64,000 nt of DNA from positions 1,984,001-2,048,000 of the forward strand of contig CP136490.1 in the NCBI GenBank assembly GCA_032768795.1. Reading direction: 5' to 3'. The notes under the pieces are model-generated. The model made no database searches and had not been told where the DNA came from. It was given only the letters and a program-made list of their open reading frames with translations. The position numbers and the translations under genes were made by a program. Below are positions 1-9,237 of the stretch, piece by piece (within the stretch, counting starts at the first letter, position 1; each line of letters opens with the position of its first letter). This stretch comes from Tremella fuciformis. Taxonomy: Eukaryota > Basidiomycota > Tremellomycetes > Tremellales > Tremellaceae.

Positions 1-772
1 TTTCAGGCACATGTGCCGGCAGCTCGATTGAACCGCCCGACATGACCTGTAGCTTGGTTTGCAGCAAGCTATCGAACACACTCTTTTCGGACACCAAGAA
101 CATGATCCGCGGGACGTTGACCAAGCCTCGGCTGTGGATGATGTCAGCGGTAAGCTCGAACGACTTGGAGGCGAAACCTGGCGAACTATGCCAGGATCCC
201 CCGGCGGTCAGGCTAAACATGTCAGATAACTCGCTGAGCGCAGAGGCTAACAGCTTGGACAGCTTGTGCCCAGGTTTGGCAGTGTCCGTCCTGGATGGAC
301 CCGACTGGTTGGTGCTTCCCGTTGACTGACCGCCGGTCAGCTCGACCTTGTGACCAGCAGAGGACCCTTTCGAGGAGCTCTTGCCAGTCAAGGTCGAGCT
401 TGTTTCACCCGGCATTGACGACCGACGTCGGCCCATATTCTCTCCCTCAAGCTCATCTCTCAAGGCGCTCATGAACCTGTGACTGCACTCACGGTTGTGG
501 ACAGTCTCGTGCGCGTCCAGGTTGACCGACATGTATGACTCCAAGTCACGCTGCAATGCCTCGACTTCGTCTTGCTTACTTGAGTGTAGGTGCCTGTAGT
601 CCAGCGCTTGGTGCTGTCTTGCAGTCTTTGTCCCTGTCCGCAGGGGGAAGGCGAAGCCTACCAAATGTTGATGGCCTGCGGACGTGTACGCGAGGACCAC
701 CTCACCGAAATCTGGCGTGTCAAGGTTCGCACCGGCCGGCGCGTCCAACTTGCGAAGCGGGGTGAAGGGCAT
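1..772 (-). CDS. Tandem IYAFPL-motif family, member 1 (partial, runs off left edge)
   Basis: An open minus-strand frame starts at an ATG at 770-772 and continues for about 257 codons past the left edge without a stop. It belongs to the unknown family repeated downstream. Residues about 26-45 contain LAYTSAGHQHLVGFAFPLR, matching the N-terminal block of the other members. A central helix-like NRECSHRFMSALRDELE follows, and near the edge the C-terminal block reads RIMFLVSEKSVFDSLL. A Ser/Gly/Thr-rich linker (about residues 110-170) makes it longer than its paralogues. The nearest paralogue lies beyond the copia element at 1162-6830; with the element removed the spacing would be about 1 kb, like the rest of the array. 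No signal peptide or membrane segment is visible. Function unknown. Confidence 0.72.
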   Translation of the reverse strand, partial: MPFTPLRKLDAPAGANLDTPDFGEVVLAYTSAGHQHLVGFAFPLRTGTKTARQHQALDYRHLHSSKQDEVEALQRDLESYMSVNLDAHETVHNRECSHRFMSALRDELEGENMGRRRSSMPGETSSTLTGKSSSKGSSAGHKVELTGGQSTGSTNQSGPSRTDTAKPGHKLSKLLASALSELSDMFSLTAGGSWHSSPGFASKSFELTADIIHSRGLVNVPRIMFLVSEKSVFDSLLQTKLQVMSGGSIELPAHVPE

Positions 773-1156
773 GTCACTTCGCGCGGTGTGCCACGCGATT
801 TGTTAAGAGAACACGTATCAATATTGTGCGGGGGCTGGGGATGGGAATTGGGAAGCTTATCTATATCCATCGCTCAGCTGGACCTCTCGGCGCTCTGCGG
901 ATCGAGGGGCTTCCTCGGCGACAAAGGATCGCCTTGCTTTGTGCTCAAGCCTTTGTCGTTCCAGCCAGTACGGGATAACGGCGACCGCGTCTAGCTGGCT
1001 AGACCGACGGCTTTGGGAGACCTGGACAGTACAGAGTTTATCTCAGGTTTGAAAAGACGCGCTTAGTGACAGGCGGTGGCATATCAGAGCAATAGAAGTA
1101 TGTACTGTATACGAGTATATACGAATCCACAGTCTGCATGGGGTCGACATGCAGGG
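773..1156. other. Intergenic, upstream of array member 1
   Basis: No gene seen. An AT-rich stretch with TATATAC on the minus strand near 1115 is a possible but distant promoter element for member 1. The segment ends at the copia target site. Confidence 0.5.
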
Positions 1157-1161
1157 GAGGA
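1157..1161. repeat. Target-site duplication of copia element 1 (left)
   Basis: GAGGA directly precedes the left LTR. The same five bases follow the right LTR at 6831-6835, as expected for integrase-mediated insertion. Confidence 0.9.
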
Positions 1162-1317
1162 TGTTACACAATGATGAGAGCTATGCATTCGTCCATCTCT
1201 GCAGTTCTCTACTTATGAGCTGTCGCTCTGCTCAAGCCATCTACATAAGGTTACTCATTTGGCCGCAAGAGGCAATTCTGACCCTATGAGGCGTCTCTCG
1301 GGGCCTATTGTTCAACA
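1162..1317 (-). repeat. LTR (3' LTR of copia element 1)
   Basis: 156 bases with TGTTACACAA...TTGTTCAACA ends (TG...CA), matched base for base by the copy at 6675-6830. The gag-pol stop codon lies just inside this LTR. Confidence 0.93.
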
Positions 1318-4300
1318 CTCCCCCTCGAAGTCTGCAGGCTGCAGGTGGCCGCAACAGGTCTGGCGGTTGTGCCAAGGACCTACCGGGCATCCCCAAGCCT
1401 GCTGATCTTCGCTCCAGGACGATAGAGGCCCGAGACCGCGCGTCGCGAGCGTCGCACGGTCCAGACCAACACTTCCTTCAGGCTGATGGGAAGGCGTCCG
1501 GCCGTTCTCCATCAAAACCGACCCAAAATCGATGATCTTGGTGTCTGCCGGTAGCCCTGATCCTCTTTGGGATCCTCTGGCTCCCCCTGCATGCATACAG
1601 TCTCTGATACCCCGTGTGCATGCAGTAAAGCGTTGCCAATGAAGCTGAGTCGCGAGCTGACTATCGGCATTTCGGCGTTTTGACCCGACCACGTGGTGTG
1701 GCAGACGAACCGGAGCGCGACTGACTTTGTCATTCAACGTCTTCTCGCTACCGCCGATGCCTTCTAGATCGCTGAATGCAGCCGCTAGGTGGACGAGAGC
1801 GCGCTCCCCGCCGGCAGGCGGACGCCCCAGACCCAGAGCTTCAAAATGGCGCGCGTGAGCGGCCGCCGGGAGCGACTTTGTGAGGATATCCGCCTTCTGG
1901 TCTGCAGAGCTGACGTATCGCAGGCTCACCTTGCCTGCGTCGACAAGTTCTCGGATCAAATGATGCTTTATGTCGATATGTTTGGTCCGAGAGTGAGTGG
2001 TTGGCTGTCCTGCAAGCCTGATAGACCCCTGGTTGTCGCAGGAGAGCGGCGTTGGTGATCTCTGCTCGAGTCCTAGCTCACAGAGCAGATTCCTGAGCCA
2101 AACCGCTTCCTTGGCTGCTTCCGCGACAGCGATGTATTCGGCCTCGACAGTCGATGTTGAGACGGTAGTTTGCCTGCGAGACGACCAAGTGATCGCCGAA
2201 CCCTTGAACTCCATCAACCAGCCTGTGGTTGACCGCCGAGTGTCCTTGCAACCCGCCCAGTCCGAATCTACCCAGCCCTGCAGCCCGTCATCTTTCCCGC
2301 CGCCTAGCCTGAGCCCGACAGTCCGTGTGTGGGCTAGGTAGGTCAGGACGCCTTGTGCGAGGTCCCAATGCTGACGGGTAGGTGCTGCGAGTGCCCTGGA
2401 GAGGTACGAGGCCGCGAACATGACGTCCGGACGCGTGCAGCCCGCTAGCCATAAGAGACACCCGACAAGCTCTTGATAAGGCGTTAGGGAGGCTAGATCG
2501 TCCTCTACCTTCATCTTGGTGTCCTGCGGCAGCGGTGTCGATCGTGAGCGTCTACTCGTGTGCTCTGGGAAGCGCTCGAGCACCCTGTCGACGTATGCGG
2601 GCTGACTCAGCCAGACCGTCCGCCTAGCCTTGTCCTGCGATACCTTCATCCCGAGCACGGTGCCGACGTTGCCTATGACCGTAATCGTCCACTCAGCCTT
2701 GAGAGCGGTCCACAGGGCGTCTATCTCCCCCTGCGACGATGCGGCAATCACGATGTCGTCGACATAGACCAAAACAAGCACGATTTGGCCTTGCCCTTTG
2801 GACTGTCGGACATACAGTCCCCAGTCGCCGTTCGTCCTCTGGAAGCCCTGTCGACGTAAGACTCGTCCTAGCTCTTCCCACCAGTTCCTTGCTGACTGCT
2901 TTAGGCCGTACAGGCTCTTCAAGAGCAGCAGAGCGTCGCAGCCCTGCCTCCGCCGCATCCCGTCGGGGTAACGGATGTAGACTTCGGTATCAATAGGGCT
3001 GTTCAAGTAGGCACCCTCGACATCGGCCTGCGCGACGATCATGCGGTCGGCTGCGGCGATCGCCAGCAACAGTCTCAGAGACCCAAGGCGGCCTACAGGC
3101 GCAAACGTCTCTTCAAAATCGATACCCGGCACCTGCGAGAAGCCCTGTGCGACGAGCCGCGCCTTGTGTTTGACGACGTTGCCGTCCGCGTCGGTCTTGA
3201 CCTTGAATACCCATCGCGAACCGACAGCCTTGCGGTCTGCAGGAAGCTTCACCTCGCGCCAGGTCCCCTTACTCTCGATGTTCGAGATCTCCTTTTCCAT
3301 GGCGGCAATCCACTCTTCCCTGTCGCCGCCCGCCATCGCCTCTGCTAGGCTCCTGGGATCCACAGGCATTACGGGGCCGTCGGCGGCATTGGCGGACAGA
3401 AAGGCAAACGGGCTGTGCAGCCGTTCTGCGATCGCACCGAATTTTGGAGGCGGTCTTTTGTCGCGGACGGGCCGTCCGACGGTAGTGGTAGCCACAGGAG
3501 GTGCCGGTGGTGCCGCCGAGACGGGAACATAGGTCCAGCGGTCGGCAACAGGGATCCTGGGACGATTGGTGGCCACTGGCAGTCGGGACGGACGGGGGAC
3601 CCGAGGCTGCTCGGGTGTGTTGGAAATGACCGGTGCGGGATCGTTGATTGTGAGCTCTTCTTCCGATGCATCCACCCCAGCGACATTTTTCTGGGCTTGT
3701 CCGGAGTCCTGCTGATCCTCAGATGCCTTCGGATCGTCTCTATCATCACTCCTGCCCGAATGACTGGCGATCTTGCCCCCCATCGATCCAATAGGTATGA
3801 GCTGTGCTTGGTCGCTTTGGGTCACGTGACCGAAATCGGCTTCATCGTCCTTCGACATCTCGAGCACTTTGACGTCTCTTCGATGGGCAATCTCACCCGT
3901 GGCGTCGAGCTGCACGGTCCAGCCGCTCTGGGTCTCACTCTGACCGAGTATCCGACACGCCTCGCCGCGCTCTTGCGTGAAAGACGCCTTACGGCGGATC
4001 TGAGACGGGATCTGCGCATGACATCTCTGCCCGAATCGTAGGATGGAACCTAGGCCTCTCTCACGCCCTGTGAGTGCGCTCCAAGCCGATAAGCCCGTCC
4101 TGGCTGACTCAGACAGCTTCATGATGATCACCGCTGCGTATCGAGCCGCGAACGACCAGTAGGAGTGAGGCAAACGGCTATCGGCTAGCATTGCGGCTGT
4201 CATGTCTTTGATGGTGCGTATCATTCGTTCAGCCGCCCCGTTGAGCTCGGGCGTGTACCTAGGCGTCATGTAATGCTGAATACCGGCTGACTGATAGAAA

Positions 4301-6330
4301 GCGCGGGCTTCCAAGCTGTCGAACTCGCCTCCGCCGTCACTGCGAATGACTCGGACGCGATCTCCGAGCTGCCGCTCGATCTTGGCTACAAACTGCTGCA
4401 GGGCGTTAAACGCCTCTGACTTCCGGCCTATCGGGACCACGCCAAGGATCTTGCTTGAGCGCTCGATAGCTACGAGCATGTTCTCGCATCCGTCAACGGA
4501 TGTCTCGAACGGTCCGGTAATGTCAACATCAACGCCGACACCGTCGCCGCCGCCTCTGAGCAGCGGAGCGTCACCCGCCTTGGGCGGCCTGGTAATTTTG
4601 GTGCGGGCGCACACCTCGCATGCAGCGGTGACGAACGGATCGTCCTTATAGGCGCGCCAGGGCTCGGTAAGTAGGTCTTTCCTACCCAGCTCTTTGAGCC
4701 GCTCAACGCCTATATGACCTAGACGCTGATGCTCAGCCTCGAGCGGTGATCTAGCGTCGACAGCGGTGGCAAGCAAGATCGTGGGGTGCGTCCTGCCAAG
4801 TCGCACGGTCCAAAGCGAGCCTTTCTTTCGCAGAGCTAGCCTTTCCTGCCGTCGCTCGAGCGTCCCGCCGTCCCCTTTCAAATCGGCCCGCCAGCCCCAC
4901 CGAAGCAGCCTCGAGAGCGAGCAGAGGCTGACCCGAGCCGTCGGGACATGATAGACGTCTCGAAGCGTGAGGCGTTGCCCGGACGACAGAACGAGATCTA
5001 CCTCGCCCACCTCGATAGCCTGGATTGTGCCGGTGTCGCTGGCTAGCCCAAAGACTCGAGGCGTGTCAAGACGGCGGACACGCTTTAGGATTGACCGGTG
5101 CGGGGTCAAATGATCGGTGGCCCCGCTATCTAGGACCCAGACGGGCTCGACGGCCTCCGACTCGACCTGCAGGGTGTCTGCGGTGAACAGAGCGTCATTA
5201 CCAGCCTCTGCAGACTCGTCCTCAAACCACGGGTCGTCGAGCTGGTCGGGAAAGACGATGCGATCGTCGCTATCGTCGTCGAGCTCGGCCCATTCGGTAG
5301 CGGCAACGGTGAGACCTGCCCATGGATCCATGTCAACTTCCAGGGCTGCAGCGAGCAGTCCGGAGTCGGCCTTAGGCGGGATCGTGATCCTCTTATCGGC
5401 GGCGGTGACGTCCTGGCGTTCTTGGACGCCCTTGCGTTCGCCGCGGCCACCTCTCTGTCGAGCAGAACGACCGCCACGGCCCTGCAGGCCGCCGCGCTGC
5501 AGTTCTGCAGCCTTCTTGCGGCAATCACGCTCCCAATGACCTTTCTTGCCGCAATGTCGACATTCGTCATTGGTCTTGTCTCTCTCGAAGCGCGGGCGAC
5601 GCTCGACAGCCATCGCGAGCGGTTTGCCGCCATTACCTTGCCGTTGAGGCGGCCTAGCCCGTCGTCGCGCGATCTCGGTCGTGTATTTCGAGAGCACGAC
5701 GGCCCAGGACTGCTTGTCCTTGGCGATGGGGGCCAATTCAGCCCTCACGATGTTGAAGGCGGGGTCAAGGATCGTGGCGAGGAACCTCTGAGCGCGCTCG
5801 GTGTCGCTCAGGACGATCCCGACGCGCTTGCCGTCCGAAATCGCCTTGGAGAACGTCTCGACATGAGCGCTCATCTCGTCTGCGGAGGCGTCCCCTCGAA
5901 GATCGAGCGTCCACAGGCGGGCGTGCACGATCCTCTGATTCTCAAGCAGATCGGCCTCGTGCATCCTGTCGCAATACTTCCACATGTCGACTGCAGCGAG
6001 CAGGTCTTCAATGTCGAGCCGAACGGCCTCCGAAACCGTCCCCTTCAACATCGCCTGTGCCCTGCTCTCTCGGGCTTGCCACCTCTCCCAGTCTTTCTTA
6101 TCCTCGCTGCTGAGCCCGCCAGCCTCGGATCCCGCCGGCATGACAGACCCGGCTCGAGTGCGGCGCTCGGTGGCTGCAACGCGCCCTGGCTCAAGATCGA
6201 GGCCCAAGGCTGCATTCCAGCAGTCTCCGAGCTGCAGGGCGACTTCTACGGCCGCCCGCCATGGGGCGTATGACGAGGGATCGTGCGAGAGCTTTGGGAT
6301 CGCGTCGATGTTGACTCTGGTGGCAGACAT
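1312..6330 (-). CDS. Copia-type Gag-Pol polyprotein
   Basis: One frame of about 1,672 residues from the ATG at 6328-6330 (MSATRV). The frame is open further upstream but has no earlier ATG. Domains in order: Gag capsid-like region (1-250); zinc knuckle CRHCGKKGHWERDC; aspartic protease with LDSGATDHL; GAG pre-integrase HQRLGHIG...CEVC; integrase core with the D-D-E residues in the copia pattern (VDVDITGPF, RSDGGGEF, TPELNGAAERMIR); a Pro/Ser-rich spacer; reverse transcriptase with the YVDD box; RNase H with DSDWAGC and KHIDIKHH. About 150 residues after RNase H have no recognised domain, and the stop falls inside the 3' LTR. No stop or frameshift interrupts it. It makes the proteins for reverse transcription and integration of this element. 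Confidence 0.95.
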   Translation of the reverse strand: MSATRVNIDAIPKLSHDPSSYAPWRAAVEVALQLGDCWNAALGLDLEPGRVAATERRTRAGSVMPAGSEAGGLSSEDKKDWERWQARESRAQAMLKGTVSEAVRLDIEDLLAAVDMWKYCDRMHEADLLENQRIVHARLWTLDLRGDASADEMSAHVETFSKAISDGKRVGIVLSDTERAQRFLATILDPAFNIVRAELAPIAKDKQSWAVVLSKYTTEIARRRARPPQRQGNGGKPLAMAVERRPRFERDKTNDECRHCGKKGHWERDCRKKAAELQRGGLQGRGGRSARQRGGRGERKGVQERQDVTAADKRITIPPKADSGLLAAALEVDMDPWAGLTVAATEWAELDDDSDDRIVFPDQLDDPWFEDESAEAGNDALFTADTLQVESEAVEPVWVLDSGATDHLTPHRSILKRVRRLDTPRVFGLASDTGTIQAIEVGEVDLVLSSGQRLTLRDVYHVPTARVSLCSLSRLLRWGWRADLKGDGGTLERRQERLALRKKGSLWTVRLGRTHPTILLATAVDARSPLEAEHQRLGHIGVERLKELGRKDLLTEPWRAYKDDPFVTAACEVCARTKITRPPKAGDAPLLRGGGDGVGVDVDITGPFETSVDGCENMLVAIERSSKILGVVPIGRKSEAFNALQQFVAKIERQLGDRVRVIRSDGGGEFDSLEARAFYQSAGIQHYMTPRYTPELNGAAERMIRTIKDMTAAMLADSRLPHSYWSFAARYAAVIIMKLSESARTGLSAWSALTGRERGLGSILRFGQRCHAQIPSQIRRKASFTQERGEACRILGQSETQSGWTVQLDATGEIAHRRDVKVLEMSKDDEADFGHVTQSDQAQLIPIGSMGGKIASHSGRSDDRDDPKASEDQQDSGQAQKNVAGVDASEEELTINDPAPVISNTPEQPRVPRPSRLPVATNRPRIPVADRWTYVPVSAAPPAPPVATTTVGRPVRDKRPPPKFGAIAERLHSPFAFLSANAADGPVMPVDPRSLAEAMAGGDREEWIAAMEKEISNIESKGTWREVKLPADRKAVGSRWVFKVKTDADGNVVKHKARLVAQGFSQVPGIDFEETFAPVGRLGSLRLLLAIAAADRMIVAQADVEGAYLNSPIDTEVYIRYPDGMRRRQGCDALLLLKSLYGLKQSARNWWEELGRVLRRQGFQRTNGDWGLYVRQSKGQGQIVLVLVYVDDIVIAASSQGEIDALWTALKAEWTITVIGNVGTVLGMKVSQDKARRTVWLSQPAYVDRVLERFPEHTSRRSRSTPLPQDTKMKVEDDLASLTPYQELVGCLLWLAGCTRPDVMFAASYLSRALAAPTRQHWDLAQGVLTYLAHTRTVGLRLGGGKDDGLQGWVDSDWAGCKDTRRSTTGWLMEFKGSAITWSSRRQTTVSTSTVEAEYIAVAEAAKEAVWLRNLLCELGLEQRSPTPLSCDNQGSIRLAGQPTTHSRTKHIDIKHHLIRELVDAGKVSLRYVSSADQKADILTKSLPAAAHARHFEALGLGRPPAGGERALVHLAAAFSDLEGIGGSEKTLNDKVSRAPVRLPHHVVGSKRRNADSQLATQLHWQRFTACTRGIRDCMHAGGARGSQRGSGLPADTKIIDFGSVLMENGRTPSHQPEGSVGLDRATLATRGLGPLSSWSEDQQAWGCPVGPWHNRQTCCGHLQPADFEGEC

Positions 6331-6660
6331 CGCGATAAAGGTAGGTAAAGGTGGTCTGTGCACACGCGGGGGTGCTGATTTTGATAGATATGACGGCACG
6401 GTGTGCGTCAGCGGAACGATACCTCACAGGGGACGACTTTCGCGATAGAGCGCCTGTTACTAGGCCCGACGCTCTCCCTGTGTGCTTACGAGGTGTTCTC
6501 GTTCTTCCTCTAGCCTTCTCTGACGGCTAGGAACTTCCTCGAGCGTCCGCGGCGATGTAGACGGCGACGGCTCGGTTTGTGGCGGTGTCTAGAGCGTCTG
6601 CGGCGACGGCGACGGCTCGATAGACAGCCCGTATGCTCTCTGTAGTCTCGGGCTGAGACT

Positions 6661-6674
6661 TGGGACTTTTAATC
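6661..6674 (-). promoter_or_regulatory. Primer-binding site of copia element 1
   Basis: Directly after the 5' LTR the element reads GATTAAAAGTCCCA (minus strand). It lacks the TGG start of a normal tRNA 3'-end site. Its complement TGGGACTTTTAATC looks like the anticodon stem-loop of tRNA-Lys(UUU), which suggests priming by a cut half-tRNA as known for Drosophila copia. Element 2 has the same 14 bases at 40065-40078. Confidence 0.6.
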
Positions 6675-6830
6675 TGTTACACAATGATGAGAGCTATGCA
6701 TTCGTCCATCTCTGCAGTTCTCTACTTATGAGCTGTCGCTCTGCTCAAGCCATCTACATAAGGTTACTCATTTGGCCGCAAGAGGCAATTCTGACCCTAT
6801 GAGGCGTCTCTCGGGGCCTATTGTTCAACA
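6675..6830 (-). repeat. LTR (5' LTR of copia element 1)
   Basis: Direct repeat of 1162-1317 with the same 156 bases; should carry the element's promoter. It is followed by the right target-site duplication GAGGA at 6831-6835. Confidence 0.93.
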
Positions 6831-6892
6831 GAGGAAGGTGAGGCATGACAGCTTTGAACAAGCACTACGATACGCCGTCTGACGAGGCAGAA

Positions 6893-7453
6893 TCAAGACT
6901 GCGCTACAGAGGAGGGGTCGTCATAATCGGCATAGGTCTGATCTTTAGACGTCGGTTGTGACGATCCCGGTCCAGCAGCCATGCGTCGCAACGCTTCATA
7001 CGTGTCCGAGTCATCGACCAAGATCAGTCGCTGCGGGAGCTGTTTGTTCGATTTCTTGAGGTCTCCAATGACGTTTTTCACATGTTGATGACTGCTAATC
7101 GTTCCCCCTCCTGAGACAAAGCGTTTGAAATCACTTTGCACTCTCTTGGCCTTATCTGTAAATTCGGTGTAAGGTCTTATACGGTAGATAAAGCTGCCCA
7201 TGCGGGTTGCCCATTCCTCTTTGAAAGGGCCACGCCAGTCGTGTATTTTTGTGGTCTTGGGCTCTAGTGGCTCTTTGGCCAAAGAGATGGTAGGGAAACT
7301 AAAACAATGCACCGTCTTGTCTGTGAAGAGCCCACTTCGGGACGATATGCTGGCCTGTACCACAAGGCCCACTCGTACTTTAGTAGAGGGGAGAGAGGGA
7401 TCAGTGACAGAAGCGGTAGCCGGAGGCTTGGTGCTTTTGCGGGAGACGCTCAT
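6893..7453 (-). CDS. Tandem IYAFPL-motif family, member 2
   Basis: Single-exon frame of 186 residues. The ATG at 7451-7453 (MSVSRKSTKPP) is chosen because the frame upstream has no other ATG. It is the most divergent intact copy. The N-terminal block ends DKTVHCFSFPTISLA where relatives have IYAFPL, and the C-terminal block is LPQRLILVDDSDTYEALRRM where relatives have a hydrophobic strand followed by FDxLxxxIE. The tail is Ser/Asp-rich. The LPQ[RK] core is closest to member 3 next door. It lies just outside the right LTR of copia element 1. No domain I know; function unknown. Confidence 0.6.
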   Translation of the reverse strand: MSVSRKSTKPPATASVTDPSLPSTKVRVGLVVQASISSRSGLFTDKTVHCFSFPTISLAKEPLEPKTTKIHDWRGPFKEEWATRMGSFIYRIRPYTEFTDKAKRVQSDFKRFVSGGGTISSHQHVKNVIGDLKKSNKQLPQRLILVDDSDTYEALRRMAAGPGSSQPTSKDQTYADYDDPSSVAQS

Positions 7454-7997
7454 GATGACAAGACGCTGATGGCTACTCACTGGCAGAAAAAGATGCCGGG
7501 GTGTTTTGGAGAGGAATGCAAGTCTTCGCCGTCACATATTGCACTTGGCTTTGCACATTCTGATCCTTTCAATACTTACATCTTTTGTCCAACTATTGAA
7601 CTACCGCTGTGGCCAGGCCTGTATGCACGAAGCTCCGCTTGACGAGCGCTCGAGAGGAAGAAGGCGCCAGCGATCAACCCTTTCAGAATTCTCACGTTTC
7701 AGTTTCACAAATTTGAGCGGCGCATCAGTCTGGGCTCCCCTCGGGGCTGGTGGGGACCCGAGCAGCATGTAGCTGACAGGCGAGACTGCGGTCTGGACCG
7801 GAAAGGAAGAGACCAGCCGCTGTTGTAGGTGCGCGCCCTACCACGTTCAGCCTATACCTCCAGGCCGTCCGACACACAACGGCAGTTCCCTTTCAGAACG
7901 GCGGACGACGTTTCATGAGACGTGGAGCTGCTCAGAAGCTAGGCGCGACTGCAAAGTCTTGTTTACGTACTGTGTCTGCTGTCGGACTCTGTGCTCA
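7454..7997. other. Intergenic between array members 2 and 3
   Basis: About 540 bases without a supportable gene. Plus-strand open frames here have no family features. It should contain the member 2 promoter. Confidence 0.4.
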
Positions 7998-8824
7998 TCA
8001 AGAGGGGGAAGACGTACTGGTCACGGCTCCTAGAAGATATTCCGTGCGGAGGTCAACGACACCTGATAGGTCTGGATGGTAGGCTCGTACCCGCATGTTT
8101 CCCATATAGCGGCGCGTCACTGATACGATGAGCACGCAAGGAACATCTTTTGATTCCCAGATGTATGACACGTTTGTATATACAATGAGATGCATGGAAT
8201 TACGGGTCGCACTGGTACCGCAGAATCCTTGACCATCCTTCCCGCGAGAGTCATGAAGAACATACGCAGATCCGACCAGCTTAGTACAGCCGTCCGTGAA
8301 GATCTCATAGAGTCTTGGGAGATCCATGAGGACGATCTTTTGCGGCAGGGGTTCTCGGACCTGCGAAGTCCCTCTAGCCACTGTGAGAATTTATCAGACC
8401 AATCTGCCTCTGAGCACTCGGAAACGAACGAGCTCTTCCCGTATTCGCTTTCCAACAACAGTGCCAGAAATTGCTTTGCGTGCGTGTTGTCCCAGACTGC
8501 CCGCTTGTCTTTGTCTTCGATGACGCCAAGAGTGTGCAGCTCAATCGTAGATAGCGTCTCCACTGCAGTTGAGCGTGGAGCAGACTTTCCCTCCTCCCCA
8601 CTTTGGAGACAGAGTCTTGAGTCAATCGTCGCGGGCGGATCGATTGCCTCATCCTCAGAGGCTTGCGCAGGATACAGCACTGCAGCTTGGTATGTCCTGG
8701 TGTCGGTGAGACATAGCAGCGTGCTGAAAGCGGTACATCGCCGGCGGGCATCCTCACTTTCGACCTCATCTTCTGGAAAGCGGGGCGGGCTACACTGATC
8801 CGGAGAGGAGGTGGTGTCGGTCAT
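7998..8824 (-). CDS. Tandem IYAFPL-motif family, member 3 (frame change inside)
   Basis: Starts at the ATG at 8822-8824 (MTDTTSSPDQ). The N-terminal block (STLLCLTDTRTYQAAVLYP) and a long acidic middle are in one frame. The C-terminal block LPQKIVLMDLPRLYEIF, which matches member 2, is in another frame at about 8290-8360. The switch lies between about 8440 and 8365. A phase-compatible intron (donor GTTTCC, acceptor CGCAG, 65 bases) would join them, but its donor is weak, so a frameshift is equally possible. Beyond YEIF a GTATGT at about 8270 could be a further donor; the 3' end is therefore uncertain. Function unknown. Confidence 0.45.
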
Positions 8825-9237
8825 TTCGGTGCTGGATGGAAGGAAATAACCTACAATGGTGTCGGTGAAGGGGCTGTAAGATCACCCTTAGCTTCAGTAC
8901 TGTAGTCCTGCGGAAAGACAAATAGAGAATTAAGCGGACCGGATGGCTTTTTGGGCAGCGCTCTTTAGCCGCGAACCTACAACAAAGGTTCGCCTACAGC
9001 GTCGCGGGCAAAGTAGGGGCTGGAGCTCGATTGTTTCGCTTGCCCACAAGAGCCAGCAACAGGACAGGTTAATCGCAGGTCGAAGGATCCTCCTGCATAT
9101 TGTGAACGCCACAAGCAGTTTAGAGATTTGGTATGTACATACACGGTGGAGGTCGAAGGGCGTACATGCATCCGCCCAATCAATGTAGGACCTGCTCAAC
9201 GTACTTGGAGCACTGCGATGGTGATGAACGAGCACTC
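8825..9237. other. Intergenic between array members 3 and 4
   Basis: No gene supported; open frames here lack any family block. Confidence 0.4.

Larger units (their letters stand above)
1162..6830 (-). mobile_element. Complete Ty1/copia LTR retrotransposon 1
   Basis: A 5,669-base element on the minus strand, bounded by 156-base LTRs (1162-1317 and 6675-6830) that I read as identical, and by 5-base GAGGA duplications. Reading in its own direction it has: 5' LTR, primer-binding site (6661-6674), a leader with a GC-rich repeated motif (6541-6574 and 6592-6620), one gag-pol frame, a purine tract GAGGGGGAG next to the 3' LTR (about 1318-1326), and the 3' LTR. The order integrase before reverse transcriptase defines it as copia type. 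Identical LTRs, a clean duplication and an unbroken frame mark a recent insertion, probably still active. It split a tandem gene array between members 1 and 2. Confidence 0.95.

Noticed and set aside
5422..6273. Plus-strand open frame (283 residues) inside copia element 1
   Set aside because: Antisense of the Gag region of an intact polyprotein.
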